A stretch of DNA of 64,000 nucleotides, from assembly GCF_016905005.1 (NCBI RefSeq), contig NZ_JADIKC010000002.1, forward strand, positions 124,001-188,000, given 5' to 3'. This document shows, piece by piece, positions 26,798 to 35,553 of the stretch. A model generated the notes under the pieces. It saw only the letters and a list, made by a program, of their open reading frames with translations, was not told the origin of the DNA and ran no database searches. The stretch is from Dyella kyungheensis (GTDB lineage Bacteria > Pseudomonadota > Gammaproteobacteria > Xanthomonadales > Rhodanobacteraceae). The position numbers and the translations under genes were made by a program. Each line of letters begins with the position of its first letter. Position 1 is the first letter of the stretch.

Positions 26798-28318
26798 TCA
26801 ATGATCCGCTGCTGGCCCCGACTTCGCCCCGAACGGCGGCCGCGCCAGCCACACCACCACGATCAAGCTGAAGAACACCCAGCCCAGCAAATGGAACACC
26901 TCGTTGAACGAGATCTGGAACGCCTGCTGCGTGATCATCTGTTCCAGGAAACCGTTGCTCGCCTGCGCGCTCACACCCGCCGCCTGCAGCGTCGTCTGCG
27001 CCGAATTGTCATAAGGCGTGAAGTGCTCGGTGAGATGCGCGTGATGCACGATCGCACGGTGGTCCCACAGGAACGTGGTGAGCGATGCGGAGAAACTCGC
27101 GCCCAGCGTACGCAGGAACGTCGCCAGACCGCCGCCCGCGGCAATCTCGTTCGGCTGCAGATCCGACAGCAGGATCGTCGTCACCGGCATGAAGAACAAC
27201 GCCACGCCGAGACCCTGGAACAACTGCACGCCGGCCACATGCCAGAAATCGATCTGCAGGAAGAATTCCGAGCGCATGAAGCAGGTCGCGCCCATCACCA
27301 GGAACGCACAGGATGCGAGCAGCCGCATGTCGGTGCGCGAAGCGTATTTGCCCACGATGAAGGTGAGCATCACCGGCAGGATGCCCAACGGCGCCGCCGC
27401 AAAACCCGCCCAGGTCGAGGTGTAGCCCATGTTCCGCTGCAACCACTGCGGCACCAGCAGGCCAATGGCGAAGAACGCGGCATACGCCAGCACCAGCGCG
27501 ATCGTGCCGATGCGGAAGTTGTGATGGCGCAGCAGGCGCAGGTTGACGATAGGTTCCTTGTCGGTCAGTTCCCAGATCAGGAAGACCGCCAGCGCGATGG
27601 CCGACACGATCGCCGTGATCACGATGAACTGCGAGTTGAACCAGTCCTCGTCGTTGCCCTTGTCCAGCACGATCTGCAGCGCGCCAACGCCGACGATCAG
27701 CGTGATCAGGCCCACGTAGTCCATCTTCGGACGCATGATCACGTCCTTGCGGCCCTTCATCTGGTTGGCGACCACCATGCTGGCAAAGATGCCGATGGGG
27801 ACGTTGATGAAGAAGATCCATGGCCACGAGTAGTTGTCGGTGATCCAGCCACCCAGGATCGGGCCGGCGATGGGCGCCACCACCGTCACCATCGCCAAGA
27901 GCGCCAACGCCATGCCGCGTTTGGCGGGTGGATAGATGGAGATCAGCAGGCTCTGCGTGACCGGATACATCGGTCCCGCCACCGCGCCCTGGATCGCGCG
28001 AAAGAGGATCAGCATCGGCATGCTCTGCGCGATGCCGCACAGGAATGAGGCGATCGAGAACAGCAGCGTTGAAAGAATGAACATCCGCACTTCGCCGAAA
28101 CGGCGGGTGAGGAAGCCGGTGAGCGGCAACGAGATGGCCATGCTCACCGCGAAGGAGGTGATGACCCAGGTGCTCTGGTTCACGCTCACGCCGAGGTTGC
28201 CGGCGATGGTCGGCAACGACACGTTCGCGATGGTGGTGTCCAGCACCTGCATGAAGGTCGCCAACGAGAGGCCGACGGTGGTCAGCGCCAGGTTGGGTGG
28301 ACGGAATTCTTGGTTCAT
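26798..28318 (-). CDS. emrB: EmrB-type DHA2 family MFS drug efflux permease
   Basis: The 506-residue inner-membrane protein has fourteen predicted helices and the DHA2 signatures QVLDTTIANVSLPTIAGNLG in helix 1 and LGGWITDNYSWPWIFFINVP in the helix 5-6 region. EmrB exports hydrophobic compounds by proton antiport through EmrA and an outer-membrane channel. It is the last gene of emrR-tolC-emrA-emrB on the minus strand, though a 224-base gap with a palindromic repeat (28390-28491) separates it from emrA. The substrate range is not determinable. Confidence 0.94.
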   Translation of the reverse strand: MNQEFRPPNLALTTVGLSLATFMQVLDTTIANVSLPTIAGNLGVSVNQSTWVITSFAVSMAISLPLTGFLTRRFGEVRMFILSTLLFSIASFLCGIAQSMPMLILFRAIQGAVAGPMYPVTQSLLISIYPPAKRGMALALLAMVTVVAPIAGPILGGWITDNYSWPWIFFINVPIGIFASMVVANQMKGRKDVIMRPKMDYVGLITLIVGVGALQIVLDKGNDEDWFNSQFIVITAIVSAIALAVFLIWELTDKEPIVNLRLLRHHNFRIGTIALVLAYAAFFAIGLLVPQWLQRNMGYTSTWAGFAAAPLGILPVMLTFIVGKYASRTDMRLLASCAFLVMGATCFMRSEFFLQIDFWHVAGVQLFQGLGVALFFMPVTTILLSDLQPNEIAAGGGLATFLRTLGASFSASLTTFLWDHRAIVHHAHLTEHFTPYDNSAQTTLQAAGVSAQASNGFLEQMITQQAFQISFNEVFHLLGWVFFSLIVVVWLARPPFGAKSGPAADH

Positions 28319-28389
28319 CGCACGGGTGACCTGCGGTAGAAAGTTTCAGCGCTCTGCGCGGATGCGGAGCGGCCGCTGCTTTTTTTGCT

Positions 28390-28491
28390 CGTCATTCCGG
28401 CGCAGGCCGGAATCCAGTGACGTCAGGGCTGACACGTGCCGTAGTCTTCATGCCGTGTCGCTACTGGATTCCGGCCTGCGCCGGAATGACG
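28390..28491. repeat. Palindromic repeat, family C
   Basis: Two perfectly complementary 29-base arms (28390-28418 and 28463-28491), starting CGTCATTCCGGCGCAGGCCG, enclose a 44-base loop. This resembles the GTCATTCC...GGAATCCAGT dispersed palindrome common in Xanthomonadales. It sits in the emrA-emrB gap and could lower emrB expression relative to emrA. Confidence 0.85.
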
Positions 28492-28542
28492 GTGTAGTAC
28501 TGAGGAAGACGTGGAGACGCGTAGGCTTCCACGCACTCCGAA

Positions 28543-29739
28543 TTACTGCTTCTGACTCTCACCCGCCATGTTCGCGTGAATGATGTCCGCGATCATGCCG
28601 TCGGCCTTGGCCAGCTGCGTCTTGTACACATCGGTGTTGAACGCCGGTTGCGACGGCGACTGCTTGGCCAGCAGCGGGCCGCTGGTGTCGTGCAGGTTCA
28701 CCGAGACCTTGGTCGACAGGCCGATGCGCAGCGGATGCGCTTCCAGCTGCTTGGGGTCGTTGAAGAACACACGCACCGGCACGCGCTGCACGATCTTGAT
28801 CCAGTTGCCGGTGGCGTTCTGCGCCGGCAGCAGCGAGAACGCGCTGCCGGTGCCCACGCCCAGGCTCTCGACCTTGCCCTGGTAGCTCACCGAACCGCCG
28901 TACACGTCGGCGCGGATTTCCACCGGCTGGCCGATGCGCATGTTGTTGAGCTGCGTTTCCTTAAAGTTGGCGTCGACCCACACGCCATGCAACGGCACCA
29001 CCGCCATCAACGGCGCGCCCGGTGCCACGCGCTGGCCCAGCTGCACCGAACGCTTGGCGATATAGCCGTCCACCGGCGCGACCAGCGCCGTGCGCACGTC
29101 GTCGAGATAGGCGGCACGCAGATGGGCAGCGGCGACCTGGACGTCCGGATGCGAGGCGACGACGGTATCGTCCACCAGCACCTTGTTGGTCTGGAACTGC
29201 TGCTGCGCGGTGGTCAAGGCGCTCTGCGCGGTGGTCAGTGCATCGAGTGCGTGCGACAGCTCTTCGGCCGAGATGGCGCCCGACTTGGCCAGGTCGCGAC
29301 GGCGGCTGTAGTCGGCCTGGGCCTTGTCCACCGCCACCTTGCGCACTGCCACTTCGGCCTGCGCGCCACTCACGTTGCTGTAGAGGCCGCGCACCTTGCG
29401 CACGGTGTTGGCGAGATTGGCACGCGCCTGCTGCAGCGCGACGTCGGCATCGGCCGGGTCGAGCTTCACCAGCACGTCGCCCGCGTGCACCAGGTCGCCG
29501 TCGTCGGCGCCGATGGTGATCACCGTGCCCGACACCTGCGGGGTGATCTGCACGATGTTGCCGTTGACGTAGGCGTCGTCGGTATCTTCATACCAGCGAC
29601 CGTCGAAGAAGTACCACAGGCCCCAGCCGATGGCGGCGATCACCAGCACGGCGACGAGCGTCTTCAGCAGGAAACCGCGACGGCTCTTGGGGGGTTGCAC
29701 TGCGGCGGTCTCGGCCGCAAGCGGATTCTGGCTAGACAT
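28543..29739 (-). CDS. emrA: EmrA-type periplasmic adaptor (HlyD family)
   Basis: The 398-residue protein has one N-terminal membrane anchor (about residues 24-46), then DDAYVNGNIVQITPQVSGTV, the biotinyl-lipoyl-like half motif of HlyD/EmrA adaptors, a long alpha-helical hairpin rich in Ala and Gln (about 95-200), and the returning LVAPVDGYIAKRSVQLGQRV. It bridges EmrB to the outer-membrane channel. It starts 11 bases after the upstream tolC-like stop, so the two are co-transcribed. Family assignment is firm. Confidence 0.94.
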   Translation of the reverse strand: MSSQNPLAAETAAVQPPKSRRGFLLKTLVAVLVIAAIGWGLWYFFDGRWYEDTDDAYVNGNIVQITPQVSGTVITIGADDGDLVHAGDVLVKLDPADADVALQQARANLANTVRKVRGLYSNVSGAQAEVAVRKVAVDKAQADYSRRRDLAKSGAISAEELSHALDALTTAQSALTTAQQQFQTNKVLVDDTVVASHPDVQVAAAHLRAAYLDDVRTALVAPVDGYIAKRSVQLGQRVAPGAPLMAVVPLHGVWVDANFKETQLNNMRIGQPVEIRADVYGGSVSYQGKVESLGVGTGSAFSLLPAQNATGNWIKIVQRVPVRVFFNDPKQLEAHPLRIGLSTKVSVNLHDTSGPLLAKQSPSQPAFNTDVYKTQLAKADGMIADIIHANMAGESQKQ

Positions 29740-29750
29740 GGGGATAGCCC

Positions 29751-31220
29751 TTAGAGCGAATGATCAGAAGAGTTTTGGACGGCCACATCGGCCGCGGCCG
29801 CCTGCGGACGGAAACCGCCGCCGAGGGCCTGGATGAGTTGCACGGAGAAGTCGACCTGCTGCGACTGCAGCGCGGCGAGACGCTCCTGCGCACCCAGCAA
29901 TTGCTGGCGCACGATCAGCGATTCGAGATAGCTGCCCACGCCGGCCTTGTAACGCTGCTCGGAGAGCTGCCAGGCCTGCGAAGCCGCATCGACGGCACGC
30001 TGCTGGGCGGCGACCTGTTCCTGCGCCGACTGCACGGCGTCGTAATCGTCGGCCACTTCGTTCACCGCGCGCACCAGCGTCTGGTTGTACTGGGCCACGG
30101 CTTCGTCGTACTGCGCGTCCTTCGCGGACAGATTGGAACGCAGTCGGCCGCCGTCGAAGATCGGCAAGCTCAGCGACGGACCAAAGGTGTAGAAGCGCGC
30201 CGGCAACTGCAGCGGATTGATGCTGCCGAACGCGGCCACGCCGGCCATCGCGCTGAGGCTGACGTTGGGCATGAACTGCGTCTTGGCGACCTTGATTTCC
30301 TTGCCCGCCGATTCCACGCGCCAGCGTGCGGCGACCAGGTCGGCGCGGTGGCCGATCAGTTCGGTCGGCACATCGGCCGGCACGGTCAGCGCGCCGGGAT
30401 TGAGCGCCTGCGGACGGCCGATGTCGAGGCCGCGATCCGGACCCTTGCCCAGCAATACCGACAACGACGAACGCGCCGCATCGATGGCGCGGTTGGTGGC
30501 AGCCAGTTGCTGGTCGGCGTTGGCCACTTCGGTGTCGCTCTGCTTGAGCTGCAGCTGGTTGTCGAGACCGGCCGAGACGCGCTGCTGGGTGAGCTGACGC
30601 GCGGTGGCGGCGCGATCATGCTCGGCCTTCGCCACATCCTGCTGCGCGTACGCATAGGAAAGCTGCACATAGGCGCGCGCCACGTTGGTGGAAAGCTCGA
30701 TGCGTGCGGCCTGCTGCTCGATCTCGGCCGCATGCTGCTGGCCGACGGCCGCTTCCCAGGCGGCGCGCTTGCCGCCCCACAGGTCCAGGTCCCAGCTGAG
30801 GCTGGCGCGGGCGTCCTTGAACCAGGTGAACTTGCCGCCGCCCAGATCCGGCGGCGCGGCGGTGAGCGGCAGGCGCTGGCCGATCACGTTGGCGCCAGCC
30901 GTCACGCTGGGGCCGCGCTCGGCATCGGCCGCACCGGCTTGCGCCTGCGCCTGGCGGGAGCGTGCGTCGGCGACGCTGAGGCTGGGGTTGTCCTTCAATG
31001 CTTCGGCGATCAACGCGCTCAGCTGAGGATCGCCCAGGCCGGTCCACCAGTCATTGGACGGCCAGGCGGCGGGGGAGAGCGTGGCGCCGGACAGGCTGCG
31101 ATCGGCCTTCAGTGACGAGGCATCGGTCAGCGTGCCTTCCGGATGCAGGCCACCGCTGCTGACGCATCCCGCCAGCGCGAAAGTAAGGCCGGTGGCTGCC
31201 GCAAGGAGTTGCAGACGCAT
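29751..31220 (-). CDS. Outer-membrane efflux lipoprotein (NodT/TolC family)
   Basis: The 489-residue product is an outer-membrane factor: a lipoprotein signal with LAGC near residue 18, the repeated OEP helices (ALKDNPSLSVADARSRQAQA and EQRYKAGVGSYLESLIVRQQ) and a mid-protein VPTELIGHRADLVAARWRVE typical of the NodT branch. It provides the exit duct for the EmrAB pump. I chose the ATG at 31220, where the lipobox is correctly placed; the longer frame to 31280 would overlap emrR. The gene follows emrR after 28 bases. Confidence 0.94.
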   Translation of the reverse strand: MRLQLLAAATGLTFALAGCVSSGGLHPEGTLTDASSLKADRSLSGATLSPAAWPSNDWWTGLGDPQLSALIAEALKDNPSLSVADARSRQAQAQAGAADAERGPSVTAGANVIGQRLPLTAAPPDLGGGKFTWFKDARASLSWDLDLWGGKRAAWEAAVGQQHAAEIEQQAARIELSTNVARAYVQLSYAYAQQDVAKAEHDRAATARQLTQQRVSAGLDNQLQLKQSDTEVANADQQLAATNRAIDAARSSLSVLLGKGPDRGLDIGRPQALNPGALTVPADVPTELIGHRADLVAARWRVESAGKEIKVAKTQFMPNVSLSAMAGVAAFGSINPLQLPARFYTFGPSLSLPIFDGGRLRSNLSAKDAQYDEAVAQYNQTLVRAVNEVADDYDAVQSAQEQVAAQQRAVDAASQAWQLSEQRYKAGVGSYLESLIVRQQLLGAQERLAALQSQQVDFSVQLIQALGGGFRPQAAAADVAVQNSSDHSL

Positions 31221-31248
31221 GGGCTTGATTCCAGGAAAGTGAAACGGG

Positions 31249-31704
31249 TCAGTTCTTGTCGCGGAGCGCGTGCAGCACACGCTCCAGGTAATCGCGCAGT
31301 TGTTCGCGTTCGGTGGGGTCCAGCGCTTTTTGCGCGGCTTCCAGTACGCGGTCGTTGCAGGGCGTCATCTGCCGCCACATCGCGTCGCCTGCCGGCGTCA
31401 GTTCGATGCGCAGCGCGCGGCGATCCTGCTCATGGGGGTGGCGGCGCAGCAGTCCCTTGCCTTCGAGCTGGTCGAGCTGGCGCGTCATGGCACCGCCGTC
31501 GAGCTCCACCGAGCGGGCCAGTTCGCTGGCCGACATCGGGCCGACCAGGGCGAGCCGCTTGAGGATCAGGAACTGGGTGAAGCGCAGTTCCACACCGGAG
31601 GCCTGCAATTCGGCTTCCATCTTGCGGACCAGTTCGCTGCGAACCAGTCCGATCAGGACGCCGATGCTGTCTTTCTGGACGGAAAGGGGGGTTGAGGGGC
31701 TCAT
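31249..31704 (-). CDS. MarR family repressor of the efflux operon (EmrR-like)
   Basis: The 151-residue protein has the MarR winged-helix: RFTQFLILKRLALVGPMSAS, ELARSVELDGGAMTRQLDQL with recognition helix, and the DRRALRIELTPAGDAMW wing. It heads emrR-tolC-emrA-emrB and most likely represses it, releasing DNA when a drug or phenolic ligand binds. The only in-frame ATG near the 5' end is at 31704, nine bases after a strong -10 box, so the mRNA would be leaderless or nearly so. Two inverted TTTG-N6-CAAA sites lie upstream, one over the -35 box, fitting autorepression. Confidence 0.92.
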   Translation of the reverse strand: MSPSTPLSVQKDSIGVLIGLVRSELVRKMEAELQASGVELRFTQFLILKRLALVGPMSASELARSVELDGGAMTRQLDQLEGKGLLRRHPHEQDRRALRIELTPAGDAMWRQMTPCNDRVLEAAQKALDPTEREQLRDYLERVLHALRDKN

Positions 31705-31713
31705 GGGAAGGCA

Positions 31714-31741
31714 ATTCTATTGCCGGAAATATATTTGTCAA
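31714..31741 (-). promoter_or_regulatory. Strong sigma-70 promoter of the emr operon
   Basis: Reading the minus strand, a consensus -35 TTGACA (31741-31736) is separated by 16 bases from TAGAAT (31719-31714). The predicted start point falls 0-3 bases before the emrR ATG. Confidence 0.8.
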
Positions 31742-31750
31742 GGCAAATAT
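31731..31750. promoter_or_regulatory. MarR operator 1
   Basis: ATATTTG and CAAATAT are perfect inverted arms around TCAAGG. The site overlaps the -35 box, so binding should block polymerase. Confidence 0.8.
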
Positions 31751-31763
31751 GTTCTGAATAGGC

Positions 31764-31777
31764 TTTGCCCGGACAAA
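31764..31777. promoter_or_regulatory. MarR operator 2
   Basis: TTTG and CAAA around CCCGGA repeat the TTTG-N6-CAAA plan of operator 1, with centres 30 bases apart, about three helical turns upstream of it on the transcription side. Confidence 0.6.
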
Positions 31778-31790
31778 TTTTGCAATCCCC

Positions 31791-32030
31791 TCAATGAGCA
31801 CCCTCCTGCATCTCGTCCTGCAGCCACTCCCGCAGCGCCGGATGACGTACTTCGAACAGTTCGAACACGCCCAGCGCGCGCAGCGTCGGCAGCAAGGCGA
31901 CCAGCCGGGGTTCCAGCGCGCGGCGGGCCGCCTCCGGCGTGTTGGGGTCCAGCATCTGGTGGGCGCAGGCCACGAACGCTTCGAGCGGCGCGCTCTCGGC
32001 GGTGGGCATGCGTACGGCAGTCATCGACAT
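31791..32030 (-). CDS. Small protein of unknown function
   Basis: The 79-residue open frame uses GC-rich third positions like real genes and has a good ribosome site (GGGAG, 7 bases before ATG). The product is soluble and acidic, with ALEPRLVALLPTLRALGVFE and VRHPALREWLQDEMQEG. No family is recognised. It ends just before the emr operators and points toward emrR; upstream it faces the divergent AraC-type gene. It could be a co-regulated accessory protein. Confidence 0.6.
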   Translation of the reverse strand: MSMTAVRMPTAESAPLEAFVACAHQMLDPNTPEAARRALEPRLVALLPTLRALGVFELFEVRHPALREWLQDEMQEGAH

Positions 32031-32105
32031 GGATCAGCTCCCTTCGACGCCGGATGTCGACGCCACTGGCTTCAAACAGGACGAGCGTCGGGGTGCGGGC
32101 GTGAC

Positions 32106-32127
32106 GGCGCCGGATCAAGCCGGCGCC
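32106..32127. other. Hairpin in the divergent region
   Basis: An 8-base perfect stem GGCGCCGG / CCGGCGCC with an ATCAAG loop lies between the small gene and the AraC-type gene. There is no T tract. It may be structural or a binding site. Confidence 0.4.
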
Positions 32128-32270
32128 TGTGCACGCACCATCAAACCGCGACCGACGGCACGTTCAGGGGACCGCGAGCGGCGGCAGCGGTGGGGATCGG
32201 GTCAGCATGATTGGGCAGAAGGGTGAAATACTGTTAGCGTTATTTGGTCAAACTTTATCGAGAACCGGCC

Positions 32271-33095
32271 ATGGGACATGTCTCCCATACAGACGAGCAA
32301 GCCTTCCACGCCCTGATCGAACGCCTCGATGGGCCCCCGGTGATCGCCTACTGGACGGAAGGCGAAGTCGCCAGCGAGTACACCGAAAGCACGCGCGAAT
32401 ACGGCTGGCACTCGCACGCGCGCGGGCAGTTGTACTGCGTGGAAAGCGGCCTGGTGCATGTGCGCACGGCCCAGGGCTCGTGGTTGCTGCCGCCGCACCG
32501 GGCCGGCTGGATGCCGCCGGGCGTGCAGCACACCGTCACGCTCAGCGGCCCCATGACCGGCTGGGGCGTGTTCGTCACGCCCCCCGAATGCGGCTGCCTG
32601 CCCATCGAGCCCTGCGTCATCGGCGTCACCGAACTGATGCGCGCACTGGTACGCCGCGCCAGTTCGTGGATCGGAGAGCCCCAGCTGGACGAAAGCCAGG
32701 AGCGGCTGACCACGGTGCTGCTGGACGAAATCTGCCGCGCCCGGCGCGAACCGCTGCATCTGCCGATGCCGGTGGACCGGCGCGCGCTGCGTATTGCGGT
32801 GGCGCTGCTGGAGAACCCCAACGACAACCGCGGCCTCGATGAGTGGGCCGCCTGGGCCGGCCTTTCGCCGCGCAGCCTGAGCCGGCTGTTCCGCGGCGAA
32901 ACGGCGTTGAGTTTTGCGCAGTGGCGGCAGTTGGCGCGGCTCACGCATGGGCTGGAACGCCTGGCCGATGGCGAGCCCGTCTCCGCGGTGGCGGATGCGC
33001 TGGGCTATGCCAGCGTGAGCGCATTCGTGGCGATGTTTCGACGCAGCTTCGGGCAGCCGCCGGCCAGGTATTTCGCCGCGCAGGCAGCGCAGTAA
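32271..33095 (+). CDS. AraC family transcriptional regulator
   Basis: The 274-residue product has an N-terminal cupin (about residues 30-120; GWHSHARGQLYCVESGLVHV, WLLPPHRAGWMPPGVQHTV) and a C-terminal double helix-turn-helix (about 180-270) with LDEWAAWAGLSPRSLSRLFR and VADALGYASVSAFVAMFRRSFG. It resembles the one-cupin AraC group that often controls a neighbouring exporter. An in-frame TTG at 32244 could add nine residues; I prefer ATG 32271. Possible target: the divergent small gene or the emr operon (inference). Confidence 0.88.
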   Translation: MGHVSHTDEQAFHALIERLDGPPVIAYWTEGEVASEYTESTREYGWHSHARGQLYCVESGLVHVRTAQGSWLLPPHRAGWMPPGVQHTVTLSGPMTGWGVFVTPPECGCLPIEPCVIGVTELMRALVRRASSWIGEPQLDESQERLTTVLLDEICRARREPLHLPMPVDRRALRIAVALLENPNDNRGLDEWAAWAGLSPRSLSRLFRGETALSFAQWRQLARLTHGLERLADGEPVSAVADALGYASVSAFVAMFRRSFGQPPARYFAAQAAQ

Positions 33096-33215
33096 CGCCA
33101 TCCTGTCGCTGTCCGCCGGGAACCAGCCACCCGCTGGCCCTGACGACAAGCCTTCCACCCTTTAGAATGGCGCGCTGGCGCCATGCGCCCCCTGCTAAAA
33201 ACCAAGGTCTTCCCC

Positions 33216-33932
33216 ATGCCACAACTGTCCGTCGTCGTGCCGGTGTTCAACGAGCGCGACAACATCCCGCCGCTGCTCGCCGAAATCGCCGCCGCCCTGC
33301 GTGGCAAGGCGGATTTCGAAGTCATCTACGTGGACGACGACTCCAGCGATGACAGCGTGGCCGTGCTGGCGGCGGAGAAGGCGAAGTACCCGGAGCTGCG
33401 CATCGTGCGCCACCTGACCCGCAGCGGCCAGAGCACGGCGGTGTGGAACGGCGTGCGCGCGGCGCGCTCGCCGTGGATCGCCACGCTGGACGGCGATGGC
33501 CAGAACGATCCGGCCGACATTCCCAAGCTGCTCGCCCAGCGCGACCAGAGCGGTCCCGATGTGCGCTTGTTCGCCGGCTGGCGCACCACGCGCCGGGACA
33601 GCTTCAACAAGCGCATTTCTTCCAAGATCGCCAATGCGGTGCGTTCGCGCATGCTCAGGGATTCCACGCCCGACACCGGTTGCGGCCTGAAGCTGTTCGA
33701 CCGCGAGGTGTTCATGCGCCTGCCCTATTTCGACCACATGCACCGCTATCTGCCGGCGCTGGTCAAGCGCGCGGGCTTCCAGAGCACCAGCGTGCCGGTG
33801 GGTCATCGTCCGCGCACGGCGGGCACCTCCAAGTACGGCATGCTCGATCGCCTGTGGGTAGGCATCGCCGACCTGCGCGGCGTGGCGTGGCTGATGCGTC
33901 GCGGCAAGGTGACCCAGGTCGAAGAGATCTGA
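33216..33932 (+). CDS. Family 2 glycosyltransferase (dolichyl-phosphate mannosyltransferase-like)
   Basis: The 238-residue protein has the GT-A fold marks of family 2: LSVVVPVFNERDNIPPLL at the N terminus, VIYVDDDSSDDS and the catalytic WIATLDGDGQNDPADIP. DTGCGLKLFDREVF and the RTAGTSKYGMLDR segment match polyprenyl-phosphate sugar transferases (ArnC/DPM1 group). Unlike ArnC it lacks C-terminal membrane helices. The acceptor is likely undecaprenyl phosphate in lipopolysaccharide or lipid A modification, which is inference. The ATG at 33216 is preferred to 33183. A family A palindrome follows. Confidence 0.88.
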   Translation: MPQLSVVVPVFNERDNIPPLLAEIAAALRGKADFEVIYVDDDSSDDSVAVLAAEKAKYPELRIVRHLTRSGQSTAVWNGVRAARSPWIATLDGDGQNDPADIPKLLAQRDQSGPDVRLFAGWRTTRRDSFNKRISSKIANAVRSRMLRDSTPDTGCGLKLFDREVFMRLPYFDHMHRYLPALVKRAGFQSTSVPVGHRPRTAGTSKYGMLDRLWVGIADLRGVAWLMRRGKVTQVEEI

Positions 33933-33957
33933 TCCACACGTCGGAAGCCTGGCTTTC

Positions 33958-34043
33958 TGTGGGAGCGCGCTTGTGCGCGACAAACCTCGCAGAAAGCCGT
34001 GACCATTCGACGGGGTGCTGTCGCGCACAAGTACGCTCCCACA
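33958..34043. repeat. REP-type palindrome, family A copy 2
   Basis: Arms at 33958-33982 and 34019-34043 (TGTGGGAGCGC ... GCGCGACA), complementary except for two positions, with a 36-base loop. It separates the glycosyltransferase and DUF488 genes. Confidence 0.88.
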
Positions 34044-34126
34044 AAAGGCTTGCCACAAGGACTTGGCTTCAACGCGCCCTTCATCAGCGTATGCTGATCA
34101 TTCGTGCTTCGGGAGGCCGCCCGTCC

Positions 34127-34495
34127 ATGAGCATTGCCGTCAAGCGCATCTACGAATCGCCCGCCAGGAGCGACGGTTATCGCGTCCTGGTGGATCGCGT
34201 ATGGCCACGCGGCATGAAGAAGGAAGATGCCGCGCTCGACGCGTGGAGCAAGGAGCTGGCGCCTTCCACCGCCCTGCGCAAATGGTTCGGCCACGATCCC
34301 GCACGCTGGGAAGGTTTCCGCCATCGCTACGCGTCCGAACTCGATGCCGCCGCCGAGCATTGGCGGCCGCTGCTGACGCAGGCGTCGCGCCATCGGGTGA
34401 CCCTGCTGTTCGGCGCGCGCGATGAAGAGCACAACAACGCGGTGGCATTGAAGGGTTATCTGGATGCGCTGCTAAAGGCCCACGGCCAACCCTGA
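34127..34495 (+). CDS. DUF488 family protein
   Basis: The 122-residue product matches DUF488: KRIYESPARSDGYRVLVDRV, WPRGMKKEDAALDAWSKELA, PSTALRKWFGHDPARWEGF and LLFGARDEEHNNAVALKGYL. Function is unknown; members are small cytoplasmic proteins. The ATG at 34127 lies ten bases after GGGAGG. An in-frame ATG at 34091 could add twelve residues. It stands between a palindrome and a convergent patatin gene only four bases away. Confidence 0.85.
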   Translation: MSIAVKRIYESPARSDGYRVLVDRVWPRGMKKEDAALDAWSKELAPSTALRKWFGHDPARWEGFRHRYASELDAAAEHWRPLLTQASRHRVTLLFGARDEEHNNAVALKGYLDALLKAHGQP

Positions 34496-34499
34496 TGCA

Positions 34500-35459
34500 T
34501 CAGGGACGTGTGGCGTATACGCCGGCACGCGTCGGTTGCCAGTTGGCCAGCGCCAGGCGTGCCTGCTTGCGACCCATCTCGATCAATTCGCCCGCGCGAT
34601 AGAACTCGTACACAGTGGCGACGTTGCGCGGCATGCGGATCAACAGGTCGGGCTCGTAGGCGGCCAGACGCAGGCGCGACAGGTTGGCCTGCATCAGGTC
34701 CATCGATTGCATCAGCAGTTCCAGCATGCCCGGTTCGCGCGGCTTGTCGGCGCCGTGCGGCACCAGCTTGCTGATGAAATCGCCGATCCGCGAGCGATGG
34801 CCTTCGCTGCCTTCGGTGGGCGTGGCCCGCACTTCGTCCGGCGTGCCCGCATCGGGCGGGCCGTCCATGCTCACGGCGAACAGATAGTCCGCCGGCTCGC
34901 GGATCAGCGGCGTCACCGGCACGGGGTTGAGCAGGCCGCCGTCGATCAGGCGTCGCTCCGACAGCGTGTGCGGGCGGAAAATGCTGGGAATGGCGATGGA
35001 TGCGCGAATCGCATCGAACAGCGGGCCGCGCGTGAGCCAGACTTCGCGCTCGCGGTCCAGGTCCGTCGCCACGGCGGTGAACGCGATGGGCAAGTCTTCG
35101 ATGGCCGCGTCGCCGATCAGGCCGCGCATGGTCTCGATGATGCGCTCGCCCTTGATCAGGCCGCCGCCGGAAAAGGTCCAGTCGACCAGCTTGAGCACGT
35201 CGATCTTGGCCAGCGAGCAGACCCAGTCGCTATAGACGTCCAATTTGCCGGTCGCATAGATGCCGCCGATCAGCGCGCCCATCGAGGTGCCCGCAATGGC
35301 CACGATCTCGTAGCCCTGCGCCTCGATCTCCTGGATGGCGCCGATGTGCGCCAGACCCTTTGCGCCTCCGGAACCAAGTGCGAGTGCGACGGTCGGTTTC
35401 TTGGTGACGACGGCTTCGGCGGGAAGCGTCGAGGGATCGGCGATATCAGTGGCGCTCAT
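34500..35459 (-). CDS. Patatin-like phospholipase (RssA-type)
   Basis: The 319-residue protein shows the full patatin catalytic set: oxyanion ALGSGGAKGLAHIGA, nucleophile elbow AGTSMGALIGG and catalytic Asp in RRLIDGGLLNP. Such enzymes hydrolyse acyl esters of phospholipids or lipids. No signal peptide is present, so it is cytoplasmic or peripheral. The C-terminal third has a helical region ending in EMGRKQARLALANW. It stops four bases from the DUF488 stop, with no terminator visible between them. Confidence 0.9.
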   Translation of the reverse strand: MSATDIADPSTLPAEAVVTKKPTVALALGSGGAKGLAHIGAIQEIEAQGYEIVAIAGTSMGALIGGIYATGKLDVYSDWVCSLAKIDVLKLVDWTFSGGGLIKGERIIETMRGLIGDAAIEDLPIAFTAVATDLDREREVWLTRGPLFDAIRASIAIPSIFRPHTLSERRLIDGGLLNPVPVTPLIREPADYLFAVSMDGPPDAGTPDEVRATPTEGSEGHRSRIGDFISKLVPHGADKPREPGMLELLMQSMDLMQANLSRLRLAAYEPDLLIRMPRNVATVYEFYRAGELIEMGRKQARLALANWQPTRAGVYATRP

Positions 35460-35553
35460 GGCTCAAACGACAAGAAGTGAGTGGAGAGTATCGGCAGGTG
35501 GGCGAGTGCCTCGGGGCGCTTCCTCGCTGCTTACTCCTGTTTACTCACTTCCG

